A stretch of DNA of 64,000 nucleotides from an uncultured Paludibaculum sp. (GCF_963665245.1 NZ_OY762267.1:3258001-3322000), one strand, 5' to 3'. Numbered from the stretch's first letter, positions 25,922 to 33,946 are shown. Numbers and translations: made by a program. Notes: generated by a model not told the origin, from the sequence alone.

Positions 25922-27190
25922 TCATTCACCTGGCCGCGAAGGGAGCACGATGGTGGCCATCGTGCCGGCCTCCGCCCGATTCTCAATCCGGAACTGTCCA
26001 CCCAAGGCTTCCACCAACTTACGGGTGATGGAGAGCCCGAGACCGGTGCCGAATGCCTTGGATGTGTAGAATGGCTCGTACAAACGCCGCCGCGCCTCCT
26101 CACTGAGTCCCGGACCGTCGTCCAGCACGCGCCAGACCACCTGACCGTCTCGCGATTCCACTTCCAAACGCACCGTGCCCGTGCCGCGCTCCTGCAGGGC
26201 CTCCATCGAGTTTCTTAGCAGGTTCAGGAGCGCCTGCTCGAGGAGATTCGGATCGGATTCGAACGTGACAGAGACGATCGATTTCTCCAGCCGCACCGCC
26301 CCCGAGGCCAGCGCCTGGTGAATATGGGTTTGTACGGTTTCCGCCAGTTCGGTGCTCTCCACCTGGCGGAGGACTGCCTGGGCCGGCCGCCCATAGAGGA
26401 GAAGATCCTTCACCAGGCCCTCCAGACGGGCGGTCTCGGACAGGATGGGCTGGAGATACTCCGAATACCCGGACGGGAGTTGCTCGTCCAGCAACTGCGC
26501 GAAGCCCTTGATGGTGCCCAGGGGGTTCCGGATCTCATGGGCCAGCACGGCCGACATCTTGCCGATGTGAGCGAGGTGCTGGAGTTCCAACTGGCGGCGC
26601 TCGGCCTCGGCGGTCCGTTCGAGGCTCCAGAGGGCGAACAGAGAGAGTGCGAGGATGAGTATGCCGCCAAAGCCCGCGAACCAGAGGTGGTGGCGGGCGT
26701 GCTCCACCAGAAAGTCGGCGGTGTTCTCCGCGAGCTCGATGCGAGCCAGCCGCAGTCCGTTACCCGTGTGAAACGGCACGAAGGCGCGGAACACCTGCCG
26801 CCCAGCAACTACTTCATTTTCAGTGCGAAACAGCTCGCGGCCCCGCCACAAATCGGCCAGCGGATCGGACTCTGCCTGTGCCGGGGGTTCCAAGACCCGC
26901 AGGTTCATCAGGCCGGGCTCTTCGCTGAAGGTCTCCAGGATCTCGTCGGACGAGAGCCCCGGGGGAAGGGTCTCCAGGCGGGCTGCGATGGCAGCGACGC
27001 GGCTGCGCAGGTAGACCGTCTTCTGGTCATCCAGTTCCTTGTAGGTGCGGATGGCGCTGTAGAACAGCATCGCCGGCAGACCAAAGGCCGTCAGGATCCA
27101 GATCAGCCGGACGGGCCTGGAGATGGATTGCCTCACTGCGAAGTTCACTTGCACGCAAAGGCCCGTCGAGCCAAAGCGCAAGACTTGCAA
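25922..27190 (-). CDS. Membrane sensor histidine kinase (NtrB-like)
   Basis: Two membrane helices (about residues 27-46 and 168-190 counted from TTG 27190) flank a periplasmic sensor of about 120 residues with no cysteine or histidine cluster. The cytoplasmic part has the H box MSAVLAHEIRNPLGTIKGF, then the N box LLNLLRNSMEAL, G1 VLDDGPGL, the F box and G2 GTGLGLSI, all intact. It phosphorylates the adjacent sigma-54 activator. The start is unsure: TTG 27190 is the outer limit, while GTG at 27154, 27148 or 27136 are possible. The outermost start would overlap the dyads proposed as activator sites. Confidence 0.92.
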   Translation of the reverse strand: MQVLRFGSTGLCVQVNFAVRQSISRPVRLIWILTAFGLPAMLFYSAIRTYKELDDQKTVYLRSRVAAIAARLETLPPGLSSDEILETFSEEPGLMNLRVLEPPAQAESDPLADLWRGRELFRTENEVVAGRQVFRAFVPFHTGNGLRLARIELAENTADFLVEHARHHLWFAGFGGILILALSLFALWSLERTAEAERRQLELQHLAHIGKMSAVLAHEIRNPLGTIKGFAQLLDEQLPSGYSEYLQPILSETARLEGLVKDLLLYGRPAQAVLRQVESTELAETVQTHIHQALASGAVRLEKSIVSVTFESDPNLLEQALLNLLRNSMEALQERGTGTVRLEVESRDGQVVWRVLDDGPGLSEEARRRLYEPFYTSKAFGTGLGLSITRKLVEALGGQFRIENRAEAGTMATIVLPSRPGE

Positions 27191-27221
27191 GGATCACCGG
27201 GCATCAGCGCAAACCTTGCGC
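27176..27221. promoter_or_regulatory. Paired activator-binding dyads upstream of the 27274 promoter
   Basis: Two inverted repeats share arms and spacing: GCGCAA-GAC-TTGCAA (27176-27190) and GCGCAA-ACC-TTGCGC (27207-27221), with centres 31 bases apart, about three helical turns. They lie 74 and 105 bases before the -12 element of the sigma-54 promoter, the usual place for enhancer sites of NtrC-type activators. A matching pair precedes the second promoter. Confidence 0.7.
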
Positions 27222-27273
27222 ATCTCGGGTGCCAAAGAAAGCTGTAACTGATTGAAGTATTGCCGAAGTCAGG

Positions 27274-27290
27274 TTGGCCCTCTGTTTGCC
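27274..27290 (+). promoter_or_regulatory. Sigma-54 promoter for the EF-hand/Cys-rich exported protein
   Basis: TTGGCCCTCTGTTTGCC has GG and GC ten bases apart, TTGGC at -24 and TTGC at -12. The predicted start near 27301 is just before the GGAGG ribosome-binding site of the gene at 27312. It is divergent from the kinase/activator operon. Confidence 0.75.
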
Positions 27291-27311
27291 TTTCCCAGAG
27301 CGGAGGCTGAT

Positions 27312-27584
27312 ATGAAAAGACTTCTGATTGGACTCGGAACGGGTCTTTTAGCGATCTCGATGGGCGTTCTGGCTCAAACGCAGAGCGCGCCTGGCCCACA
27401 CGCCTGGGGCGACAAGGACAAGGACGGCAAGTGCGATATCACGGGGCAGTCCGTCGGTCAGGGCCGCGGCAGTGGTAGGGGAATGGCGGCCGGCCGTCGA
27501 GGCGGTGGCTGCGGTCAGGGAAGGGGATGCTGCCGTCGCGGGCAGGCTGCAGCGGCGCCGGCCGCGCCCGAGGCCAAGAAGTAG
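27312..27584 (+). CDS. Small exported Cys/Gly-rich protein with EF-hand-like loop
   Basis: This 90-residue protein has a signal peptide (residues 1-21, MKRLLIGLGTGLLAISMGVL then AQ). The mature part has an Asp loop DKDKDGKCD (34-42) like calcium-binding EF-hand/dockerin loops, followed by a Gly/Arg-rich segment with cysteines C67, C73 and C74, and an Ala/Pro/Lys tail. GGAGG lies five bases before ATG 27312, so the start is firm. It is the first gene of a sigma-54 unit. Metal or redox binding outside the cytoplasm is inferred. Short proteins with such a D-x-D-x-DG-x2-D loop are, from memory, also found near polyferredoxin genes in other bacteria. I cannot name the family. Confidence 0.8.
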   Translation: MKRLLIGLGTGLLAISMGVLAQTQSAPGPHAWGDKDKDGKCDITGQSVGQGRGSGRGMAAGRRGGGCGQGRGCCRRGQAAAAPAAPEAKK

Positions 27585-27621
27585 AGCGTCCGAGCCATCC
27601 CAGCAAAGGGAGGAAACGAAG

Positions 27622-28017
27622 ATGCTCCCAAAATTGATCATCTGGTGTTGCCTGGCCGCCGCTCCGGTGGCCTCGCAACCCAACAGACCGCAATCGCCTC
27701 CGGACGGTAGCCCAAAGGTGGAGTTGAAGGGCACGATCGAGCAGGTACGGATCGCGGCGGGGCAAGGTATGCCGTATCTCGAGTTGCGCGATTCGAAAGG
27801 CCTGCATCGAGTCATGTTGGGTTCGATGCGTTATCTGTTCGAGCACAATTTCAATCCCAAAGCCGGCCTCGACGCCTCGGTGAAGGGGTTCCAGGTCGGC
27901 GATCTGGTGCTGGCGCAGAGTGTGTCGCTGACGGCCGACAAGATCACGATCCAATTGAGGGACGACGATGGGGTTCCGTTGTGGCGCATGGGCCGCTACG
28001 GATGGAGAAGAAACTGA
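27622..28017 (+). CDS. Exported one-domain protein, shares a domain with the gene at 29617
   Basis: The 131-residue protein has a signal peptide (MLPKLIIWCCLAAAPVAS). Its single domain (about 33-131) runs VELKGTIEQVRIAAGQG, PYLELRDSKGLHRVMLGSMR, YLFEHNF, a central GFQVGDLVLAQS strand, and ends ITIQLRDDDGVPLWRMGR. The pattern GTI-x2-V, then LG-x2-R-x-L, then LR-x-DDG-x-P-x-W recurs twice in the 29617-30369 protein, and I do not recognise it as a named family. The start is ATG 27622, behind GGGAGGAAACGAAG. It follows the small Cys-rich gene by 37 bases, in the same sigma-54 unit. Confidence 0.8.
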   Translation: MLPKLIIWCCLAAAPVASQPNRPQSPPDGSPKVELKGTIEQVRIAAGQGMPYLELRDSKGLHRVMLGSMRYLFEHNFNPKAGLDASVKGFQVGDLVLAQSVSLTADKITIQLRDDDGVPLWRMGRYGWRRN

Positions 28018-28036
28018 GCTGATCGGAGGGTGCGAC

Positions 28037-28070
28037 AAGGGCCGCGGCTGTGAAAGCAGCCGTGGCCCTT
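28037..28070. terminator. Bidirectional terminator between the two convergent units
   Basis: Arms AAGGGCCGCGGCTG (28037-28050) and CAGCCGTGGCCCTT (28057-28070) form a 14-base stem with one G-U pair and loop TGAAAG. The trailing TGTGTTT is a weak T tract on the plus strand. It lies between the stops at 28017 and 28087 and can serve both. Confidence 0.75.
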
Positions 28071-28086
28071 TGTGTTTCTGCCAAGC

Positions 28087-29517
28087 CTACCTCCGCCCGG
28101 CTCGATAGTCCGCCACCGAGGTGCGGACGTCCTGGATACTTTTACCCTGCCTGTGCATCCACTCGCGAACCGGTTGCTTCGGGTCGATGCCGGCCGGGAC
28201 ATGCAGCCGCTTCGTCAGCCATTGCTCCGGCACGTTGGTCGTCGAGGCGATCTCGCGCAGGCTCATGAAGCCTTTCACTTCCTCGCTTCCGTCGTGGTCC
28301 TTCCCACCGGCCGCCTTTGCTGCCGTGGGTTCGTTATGCGCCAGGATAGCCCGCACAACGTCGCGCATACGGTCGGGCTCGAACTCGAGCTTGTAGTTCC
28401 TGGCGATCTGATTCAGGTGCGTCCCGGCCGCGACCTGCGGCGGAAGCTGCGCCGCCGAGTAGAGGCGGCCGAGGGGAATGCCGTAGCCGTCGCTGATGTC
28501 CTGCAAACTCATCCAGCCTCGAAGCTGTTCGGGGTCGAGCCGCCCGGCGGCATCGGTAAAGGCCACCATTGCCGGTTTGGTGCGCCAATAGGCGGTGGCC
28601 TGACTCACCCCGATCATTGCCGCCAAACCGGCGATGAGAAGGCCGGCGTACGCGCCGTGCGACAGGTGAATATTCAAGCCTCGCAGCGTGAGCACATTCG
28701 GCTTTGGGCAATGCACCACGCAATCGAGGCAGTGGTTGCACTCGGCGTCGTTGATGGTGTTTGCCGACAGGAACTCAATGTGCGTAAAGCACTTCTTCTG
28801 GCATAGGTTACAGCCCCTACACCCTTCGTCGGACCGCGTGATGCGCGTGAGCCCAAACTTGCCGAGCAGGCCGATGACGGCACCCAACGGGCAGGCGTAG
28901 CGGCAGAAAAACCGCTCGTACTTCAGTGATGCCAGCAGGACGGCACCCAGGATGGCATAGGCGTAAGGCAATTCGCTGAAGCCAGCACCCAGGTGAAAGA
29001 AGGCGAGAAACGGATCGTAGGGTCGGAACACGAGGGTCCCAAGGTGCCAGGTGAGGGCAACGATCACCAGCAGAATCAGGTACTTCAGATAGCTCAAACG
29101 GCGCACCCAGACACCCGGAGGGTTGTAGCTCCGGCCGAAGATCCGGCGGCCCAACAGCCCCAGCCACTCCTGCAGGCTGCCGAAGGGGCAGATCCAGCCG
29201 CAGAAACCACGACTGAGTACAACGCTCAGCAGCAGTAGGGCGGCCATGAGAATCATGGCCGAAGGCTCGATGTGCCGAATGAAGCCGCCCGTCGTAACGA
29301 ATTGGTAGAGATTCTCGATCCCGCCAAATGGGCAGTAGGCCTCAATGGACGGGGCACCCTTCGGACCGCCGCCCCGCAATTGATGCTCATACGCTACATG
29401 AAGCAAGAAGAGGAAGAAAAACAGCATGACGCCGTGGCGAATGAGCCGCGGCGACCGAAACCAGGGATTGCCAGGAGGGTGAGGGTGTTGGATGGGATTG
29501 AGTTGGATGAGTGGCAT
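28087..29517 (-). CDS. Membrane polyferredoxin (NapH/NosR-like 4Fe-4S protein) with C-terminal helical repeats
   Basis: The 476-residue membrane protein has about five helices. Membrane-side cysteine motifs FCGWICPFGS and FCRYACPLGA are typical of NapH/NosR/RdxA electron-transfer proteins. Two ferredoxin-type clusters follow: CRGCNLCQKKC and CNHCLDCVVHC. The last about 150 residues hold two copies of a helical module (GWMSLQDISDGYGIPLGRLY and GFMSLREIASTTNVPEQWLT). The protein probably moves electrons from quinol or a cytosolic donor across the membrane. The start is ATG 29517, with GAGG six bases upstream. It is downstream of the two-domain exported protein on the same strand and probably in the same sigma-54 unit. 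Confidence 0.88.
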   Translation of the reverse strand: MPLIQLNPIQHPHPPGNPWFRSPRLIRHGVMLFFFLFLLHVAYEHQLRGGGPKGAPSIEAYCPFGGIENLYQFVTTGGFIRHIEPSAMILMAALLLLSVVLSRGFCGWICPFGSLQEWLGLLGRRIFGRSYNPPGVWVRRLSYLKYLILLVIVALTWHLGTLVFRPYDPFLAFFHLGAGFSELPYAYAILGAVLLASLKYERFFCRYACPLGAVIGLLGKFGLTRITRSDEGCRGCNLCQKKCFTHIEFLSANTINDAECNHCLDCVVHCPKPNVLTLRGLNIHLSHGAYAGLLIAGLAAMIGVSQATAYWRTKPAMVAFTDAAGRLDPEQLRGWMSLQDISDGYGIPLGRLYSAAQLPPQVAAGTHLNQIARNYKLEFEPDRMRDVVRAILAHNEPTAAKAAGGKDHDGSEEVKGFMSLREIASTTNVPEQWLTKRLHVPAGIDPKQPVREWMHRQGKSIQDVRTSVADYRAGRR

Positions 29518-29530
29518 GGCGAACCTCACA

Positions 29531-29567
29531 CGCCCGGTCCCGTCGTCTCGCGAGACGGAACCGGGCG
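29531..29567. other. Hairpin in the leader of the polyferredoxin gene
   Basis: Arms CGCCCGGT (29531-29538) and ACCGGGCG (29560-29567) enclose further pairing, including a TCTCGCGAGA palindrome. No T tract follows on either strand. It lies in the 99-base gap between two same-strand genes and may set their relative expression or stability. Confidence 0.55.
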
Positions 29568-29616
29568 CACGGCAACCGCCGCCGAATCATATTGAGCGGC
29601 GGGCTGAAGTGTGTTT

Positions 29617-30369
29617 CTAGTTGTTCCAGGCAGGGGTGCCGTCGTCGTTGCGAAGGACGGTGGTGTTGCCGGTGGCATCGGTGAGTTGCAGCGCAAGGTA
29701 CTCATCGCAGCAGGTGGCGGTGGCGTACCTGACGGTGAGTTCCGAACCGGTTTTCAGTTCGAGGTCAATGTCCAGCAGGAGGCGTTCCGGTCCGAGCTTG
29801 AACGCCATCAGAGTGCCGTTGGTTTTCAGGACGAGTACCGGTTGCTGGATGCCGATGCCGATGGTGACGCTCTCAATCGTGCCTGAGACGGTGTTGATAC
29901 TGGCAGGGTCAATGCAGTTTCCCGCGATGCGGGGTACTGCCGCATTACCGCCCGAACGGGCCGTACCCAACCATAGCGGGACGCCAGCCTCATTCCTCAA
30001 GGTAATCTTGGCTCCGGAGGCGGTTTTGGTGACCGCGACAGCGTAAAGGTAGGGATCGCCGGCCGTACTCGAAGGAGCAGCCAGGACGCCAACGGCTTCA
30101 CCGGCAGCGAGTTCGAAGTCGTTCTCCAGAAGGTACCAGATGGGGGCGACCTTGATGGACGTCTGATCGAGAACGATAGAGGGGTATTGGACGCCATAGG
30201 TGATCTGGACGCTGCTGATGGTGCCCTCGATCGTCTGTTGCATAGCCATGTTCAGCCCCGGGTTGGCGCGTTGGCCGGGGCTGGCCGGGGTGCCTTTACC
30301 CTGAGCGAAGGTGAAGGGCGCCGTGAGAAGAGCGGCGCAAAGAAGGGAGGTGGTCAGTTTGATGTTCAT
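29617..30369 (-). CDS. Exported protein with two copies of the domain seen at 27622
   Basis: The 250-residue protein has a signal peptide (LTTSLLCAALLTAPFTFAQG). Domain 1 (about 46-142) runs TIEGTISSVQITYGVQ and ends ITLRNEAGVPLWLG. Domain 2 (about 159-250) runs TVSGTIESVTIGIG, LGPERLLLDIDLEL, and ends VLRNDDGTPAWNN. Both align with the single domain of the 27622 protein, so a domain has duplicated within one regulon. Domain 2 adds a CC pair (TATCCDEY). Binding of a ligand or metal outside the cytoplasm is inferred; I know no family name. A sigma-54 promoter lies 45-61 bases upstream. Confidence 0.8.
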   Translation of the reverse strand: MNIKLTTSLLCAALLTAPFTFAQGKGTPASPGQRANPGLNMAMQQTIEGTISSVQITYGVQYPSIVLDQTSIKVAPIWYLLENDFELAAGEAVGVLAAPSSTAGDPYLYAVAVTKTASGAKITLRNEAGVPLWLGTARSGGNAAVPRIAGNCIDPASINTVSGTIESVTIGIGIQQPVLVLKTNGTLMAFKLGPERLLLDIDLELKTGSELTVRYATATCCDEYLALQLTDATGNTTVLRNDDGTPAWNN

Positions 30370-30413
30370 TTAGTTTTCCTTAAGCTGGTGCCTGTCCGCA
30401 CGCCAATCAGGAA

Positions 30414-30430
30414 AGCACCCTCCGCGCCAA
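30414..30430 (-). promoter_or_regulatory. Sigma-54 promoter for the two-domain exported protein
   Basis: Read on the minus strand, TTGGCGCGGAGGGTGCT has GG and GC ten bases apart. It matches the consensus TTGGCACG-N4-TTGC at all but two positions. It points at the ATG at 30369, giving a leader of about 35 bases. Confidence 0.75.
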
Positions 30431-30493
30431 ACATCGCACACTCGTATCTTATTGAAATAATTGGAGAATCAAACCTTTCGGCAGCCCGCTCCC

Positions 30494-30540
30494 CGCAAGC
30501 CATGCAGGCCGCCAGACGTAGAGTGCGCAAACGATGCAGG
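30494..30540. promoter_or_regulatory. Paired activator-binding repeats upstream of the 30430 promoter
   Basis: CGCAA-GCC-ATGCAGG (30494-30508) and CGCAA-ACG-ATGCAGG (30526-30540) are repeated 32 bases apart. Their core GCAA-N3-WTGC matches the dyads at 27176-27221. They sit 84 and 116 bases before the -12 element, that is one helical turn further out than the first pair. Confidence 0.6.
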
Positions 30541-30603
30541 CGCGTGCGCCTCACCCTTCGCCAGATCCAGCCAGTCATAGACTCGTGGGACTAGGCCAAG
30601 TCC

Positions 30604-30631
30604 TTGTCTACAGCTAAGGTTCTGGTATACT
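30604..30631 (+). promoter_or_regulatory. Sigma-70-type promoter for ftsK
   Basis: TTGTCT (30604-30609) and TATACT (30626-30631) are 16 bases apart and lie 36 bases before the ftsK ATG. The -10 matches five of six positions, the -35 four of six. The rest of the 30370-30666 gap holds the divergent sigma-54 elements. Confidence 0.5.
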
Positions 30632-30666
30632 TGCTTTGCTCTGGCTTTCTCTCGCCGGTTGGGCGG

Positions 30667-33144
30667 ATGAAGGTAAAAATATTCACACGCTTTCCACGCC
30701 TCAAAGAGGTGACGGGCATTGTGTTGCTGCTCGCCTCCGTGGGGTTGCTGTTTGCACTCGCCTCCTACGATCCGACTGATTCCAGTTGGAATAACGCCAC
30801 TTGGCGCGCGCCGGCCCACAACAAGATTGGAAGCGTCGGCTCGCACATTTCCGACCTGCTGTTCCAATCGATCGGCCTCACGGCGTGGGTGGTACCATTC
30901 CTTACCGCGTGGTTGGGACTGCGTTGGATGCGGGCGAAGGAACTTCGATCACCCATCGCCCGGCTGATCGGCTACAGTCTCATGTCGGCGTCGGTCTCCG
31001 GCGTGCTGGATCTGCTGGAACCCTTCCATCCCTACGACGGGGCCTTCTCGTCCGGCGGCGTGGCGGGCTATCTGGTATCGAGTAGCCTCATCAAGATCCT
31101 GAACGTCACCGGTACAGCGATCCTTCTGGCGTGCATGGTGATTCTGTCCGTCTACCTGGTGTCGACGTTCTCGGTCGCGGCGATCGGCGAGGCCGTCGAG
31201 CAATGGCTGATGAACCAACTCAACCGGGTGTGGAAGCGGAAGCCCAAGCCGACGATGGAGCGGATGGCCGAGGAGATGCGGCCCGAGGAGGCGGAATCGG
31301 CTGGGATGCTGGCCCAGGCCATGGCCGGCAGGAGGTCGCGCGGTAAAGCCGCCGTAGCCGGCGTCGCCCTGAGCCCGGCCGGGCTCAATGCCGATGTCGC
31401 CCAAATGGAAGAGGCCAGCCTGGAGGCGGAGATCCCGCACTACACGAACGGCCACGGCGAATCGTATGCCAACGGCCATTCGAACGGACCGGGCAACAGC
31501 TATCGAAATGGAAGCACGGCCGTCGAAGACGCTCCGCCGTGGGAGCAGGACATCCCGATTCGTTCTCTGGAGGACGAACTGTCGCCTGAGGTTGTACCGG
31601 CGCCGCCCCTCCCGAAAGCGCCGGTGAAGCCGAAAGATGAGCCGCCCCGCCGGACGTCGTTCCGCGTTCCGCCCACGAATCTGCTCAACATCGTGCCGGA
31701 CCGTGAGGGCTATGACAGCGCGGAACTGAAGGACGTGGCCAGCCGGATCAAGTCGAAACTCGAAGAGTTCAACGTGATGGGCAACGTCGTCCAGATCAAC
31801 CCTGGCCCGGTGGTCACCACGTTTGAGTTCAAGCCTGATGCTGGCGTGAAGATCGCGAAGATCACCACGTTGAGCGAGGATCTGTGCCTGGGCTTGCAGG
31901 CGGAATCGATCCTGATTGAGCGCATCCCCGGCAAGCCGACCATGGGCATCGAAGTCCCGAATTCCCGGCGTGAGATGATCAGCCTGCGCCAGATTCTGGA
32001 ATCGGATGAGTTCATTGAGTCCGCGTCGCGTCTGACCGTCGCCCTGGGCAAGGATATCAGCGGCCGCATCCGCATCTCCGAACTGGAGAAGATGCCGCAC
32101 TTGCTGATCGCCGGCTCCACCGGCAGCGGGAAGAGCGTGATGCTGAACGCTCTGATCATGTCGGTGATCTACAAGTCCACGCCCGATGAAGTCCGCATGA
32201 TCATGGTGGATCCGAAGCGCGTGGAACTGGGGATCTACGACGGGATCCCGCACCTGTTGACGCCGGTGATCACCGAGCCGAAGAAGGCCGTGAACGCTCT
32301 GCGCAACGCGGTGCTGGAGATGGAACGCCGGCTCAAACTGCTGGCCAGCTACGGTGTCCGCAACATCGACCAGTTCAACAAGAAGGTCCGGCTGGCGAAC
32401 GACAAACCGATGTCGTTGTTTGACGAGAATAAGCCGAAGGATCCGGTGGAAGAGGAGCGGCCACTGCCGTACATCCTCATCGTTATCGACGAGTTGGCCG
32501 ACCTGATGATGCTCGAGCGCGCCGGGGTGGAAGAGTCGGTGATCCGGCTGGCGCAGATGGCTCGCGCGGTGGGTATGCACCTGGTGCTGGCCACACAGCG
32601 CCCGAGCGTCGACGTCATCACCGGCTTGATCAAAGCGAACTTCCCGGCCCGCATCAGTTTCCGAGTGGCGACTCGCGTGGAATCGCGCATCGTGCTCGAC
32701 GTGATGGGCGCCGAGCACCTATTGGGCAAGGGCGACATGCTGTTCCTACCGCCGGGCACGTCGCGACTGCTGCGCGTGCACGGTGCGTTTGTGACCGAGA
32801 CCGAGATCACCGATGTGGTCGACTTCTGGCGCAAACAAGGTTCGCCGGACTACGACCAGAGCTATCTCATTGCCCCGCCGTCCGACGATGACAACGACGA
32901 GGCGGACGAAGCGGACGGCGAAGAAGATCCGCTGTACCGCGACGCAGCGCGCGTTGTGTGCGAGATGGGGAAGGCATCGACATCCATCCTGCAGCGCCGG
33001 TTGCGGCTGGGGTATGGCCGCGCGGCTCGAATTTTGGATAATATGCAGCGGGAAGGGATCATCGGACCGCCCGATGGTTCCCGGCCCAGAGACGTTCTGC
33101 GGCGCCCCGGTTGGCTGGATGCGCCAAACGGCGACGACGACTGA
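30667..33144 (+). CDS. ftsK: DNA translocase FtsK/SpoIIIE
   Basis: FtsK is anchored at the division septum and pumps DNA to complete chromosome segregation. Domains in order: four to five membrane helices in the first 180 residues; a Pro/Glu-rich linker with an asparagine/glycine-rich patch; the alpha/beta motor with Walker A GSTGSGKSV (about residue 482) and Walker B ILIVIDELADLMM (about 603); and the C-terminal gamma winged-helix domain (LQRRLRLGYGRAARILDNMQ) that reads orientation sequences. The 825-residue length is like SpoIIIE. The start is ATG 30667, at the basic N-terminus, with GGGCGG upstream; the frame is open to 30604 but this is leader sequence. Confidence 0.96.
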   Translation: MKVKIFTRFPRLKEVTGIVLLLASVGLLFALASYDPTDSSWNNATWRAPAHNKIGSVGSHISDLLFQSIGLTAWVVPFLTAWLGLRWMRAKELRSPIARLIGYSLMSASVSGVLDLLEPFHPYDGAFSSGGVAGYLVSSSLIKILNVTGTAILLACMVILSVYLVSTFSVAAIGEAVEQWLMNQLNRVWKRKPKPTMERMAEEMRPEEAESAGMLAQAMAGRRSRGKAAVAGVALSPAGLNADVAQMEEASLEAEIPHYTNGHGESYANGHSNGPGNSYRNGSTAVEDAPPWEQDIPIRSLEDELSPEVVPAPPLPKAPVKPKDEPPRRTSFRVPPTNLLNIVPDREGYDSAELKDVASRIKSKLEEFNVMGNVVQINPGPVVTTFEFKPDAGVKIAKITTLSEDLCLGLQAESILIERIPGKPTMGIEVPNSRREMISLRQILESDEFIESASRLTVALGKDISGRIRISELEKMPHLLIAGSTGSGKSVMLNALIMSVIYKSTPDEVRMIMVDPKRVELGIYDGIPHLLTPVITEPKKAVNALRNAVLEMERRLKLLASYGVRNIDQFNKKVRLANDKPMSLFDENKPKDPVEEERPLPYILIVIDELADLMMLERAGVEESVIRLAQMARAVGMHLVLATQRPSVDVITGLIKANFPARISFRVATRVESRIVLDVMGAEHLLGKGDMLFLPPGTSRLLRVHGAFVTETEITDVVDFWRKQGSPDYDQSYLIAPPSDDDNDEADEADGEEDPLYRDAARVVCEMGKASTSILQRRLRLGYGRAARILDNMQREGIIGPPDGSRPRDVLRRPGWLDAPNGDDD

Positions 33145-33167
33145 GTTTGTGGTGAAAAAACCGTGAA

Positions 33168-33211
33168 AGCCCGGGGGCCGACTGAGCCTGGCCCTCGGGC
33201 TCTTTTCATTT
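33168..33211 (+). terminator. Intrinsic terminator after ftsK
   Basis: AGCCCGGGGGCC (33168-33179) and GGCCCTCGGGCT (33190-33201) form a 12-base stem with one G-U pair and a ten-base loop, followed by CTTTTCATTT. Confidence 0.88.
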
Positions 33212-33325
33212 CACGCGACCCGGAGCCACCTGAATTCGACGCCGGCGTACTCTCCTTTTGGGATCCCCAAGCGCCGCCGCCGGCGGCACACTGGAGATAG
33301 CTACACAGATTTCAAGGAGGCAGCT

Positions 33326-33946
33326 ATGCTTCGCAGCCTGAACACTCTGTTTGGCTCGGTGATTCAAGCCGTAGACGGCGAACTGGGCCATGTGCACGAT
33401 TTTCTGTTCGATGAGCGTGGTTGGACTGTCCGCTACATTGTTGTGGAAACAGGGAGTTGGTTTTCCAGCCGGCAGGTGCTGGTTTCGCCCGCGGCGGCAT
33501 CACAGCCGGACTGGGAGCGACGTGTCGTGCCTGTCAGCCTGACGCAGGAGCAGGTGCGCAACAGCCCGGATGTGGACACGGAGCAACCGGTTTCGCGCCA
33601 GCAGGAGATCGCTGTCAGCGAGTACTACGGCTGGCCGGCATATTGGTCGATTGAGCCGCCTTTAGCCCCTGTTCTTGTTACCGAGCGTCCGGTCGTCGTC
33701 GAGGTGGATACTCACCTGCGGAGCGCCAGAGAGGTGATGACGTACAGTGTCGACGCCACTGATCGCGAGATGGGTCACATCGACGACTTGATTATGGATG
33801 ATGCGAACTGGTTCATTCGTTATCTGGTGGCGGGCACCGGCAGTTGGTTCCGAGGGCAGAAACTCCTGCTCGCGACCCGCTGGGTAAGTTCCATCGTTTG
33901 GGCCGAGAGCCGCGTCGTTCTGGCGCAATCGCACGATCAGCTTTGA
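33326..33946 (+). CDS. Protein with two PRC-barrel domains
   Basis: The 206-residue soluble protein has two PRC-barrel-like modules. The first (about 8-60) runs GSVIQAVDGELGHVHDFLFDE, then WTVRYIVVETGSWFSSRQVL. The second (about 138-195) runs YSVDATDREMGHIDDLIMDD, then WFIRYLVAGTGSWFRGQKLL. A proline-rich linker joins them. PRC barrels act in RNA processing, photosynthetic reaction centres and stress proteins; this two-barrel form is common as a general-stress protein in soil bacteria. AAGGAGG lies seven bases before ATG 33326. It ends ten bases inside the convergent isomerase gene. Confidence 0.87.
   Translation: MLRSLNTLFGSVIQAVDGELGHVHDFLFDERGWTVRYIVVETGSWFSSRQVLVSPAAASQPDWERRVVPVSLTQEQVRNSPDVDTEQPVSRQQEIAVSEYYGWPAYWSIEPPLAPVLVTERPVVVEVDTHLRSAREVMTYSVDATDREMGHIDDLIMDDANWFIRYLVAGTGSWFRGQKLLLATRWVSSIVWAESRVVLAQSHDQL

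Noticed and set aside
29518..29616. A third sigma-54 promoter for the polyferredoxin gene
   Set aside because: Only the bare GG-N10-GC spacing is met (CGGCGGTTGCCGTGC context), with poor -24 and -12 boxes; co-transcription from 30430 is simpler.
30538..30551. AGGCGC-GT-GCGCCT palindrome beside the distal repeat
   Set aside because: Short loop and unclear role; not needed to explain the proposed activator sites.
30949..32718. 589-codon minus-strand open frame
   Set aside because: Antisense to ftsK motor sequence; no domain pattern.
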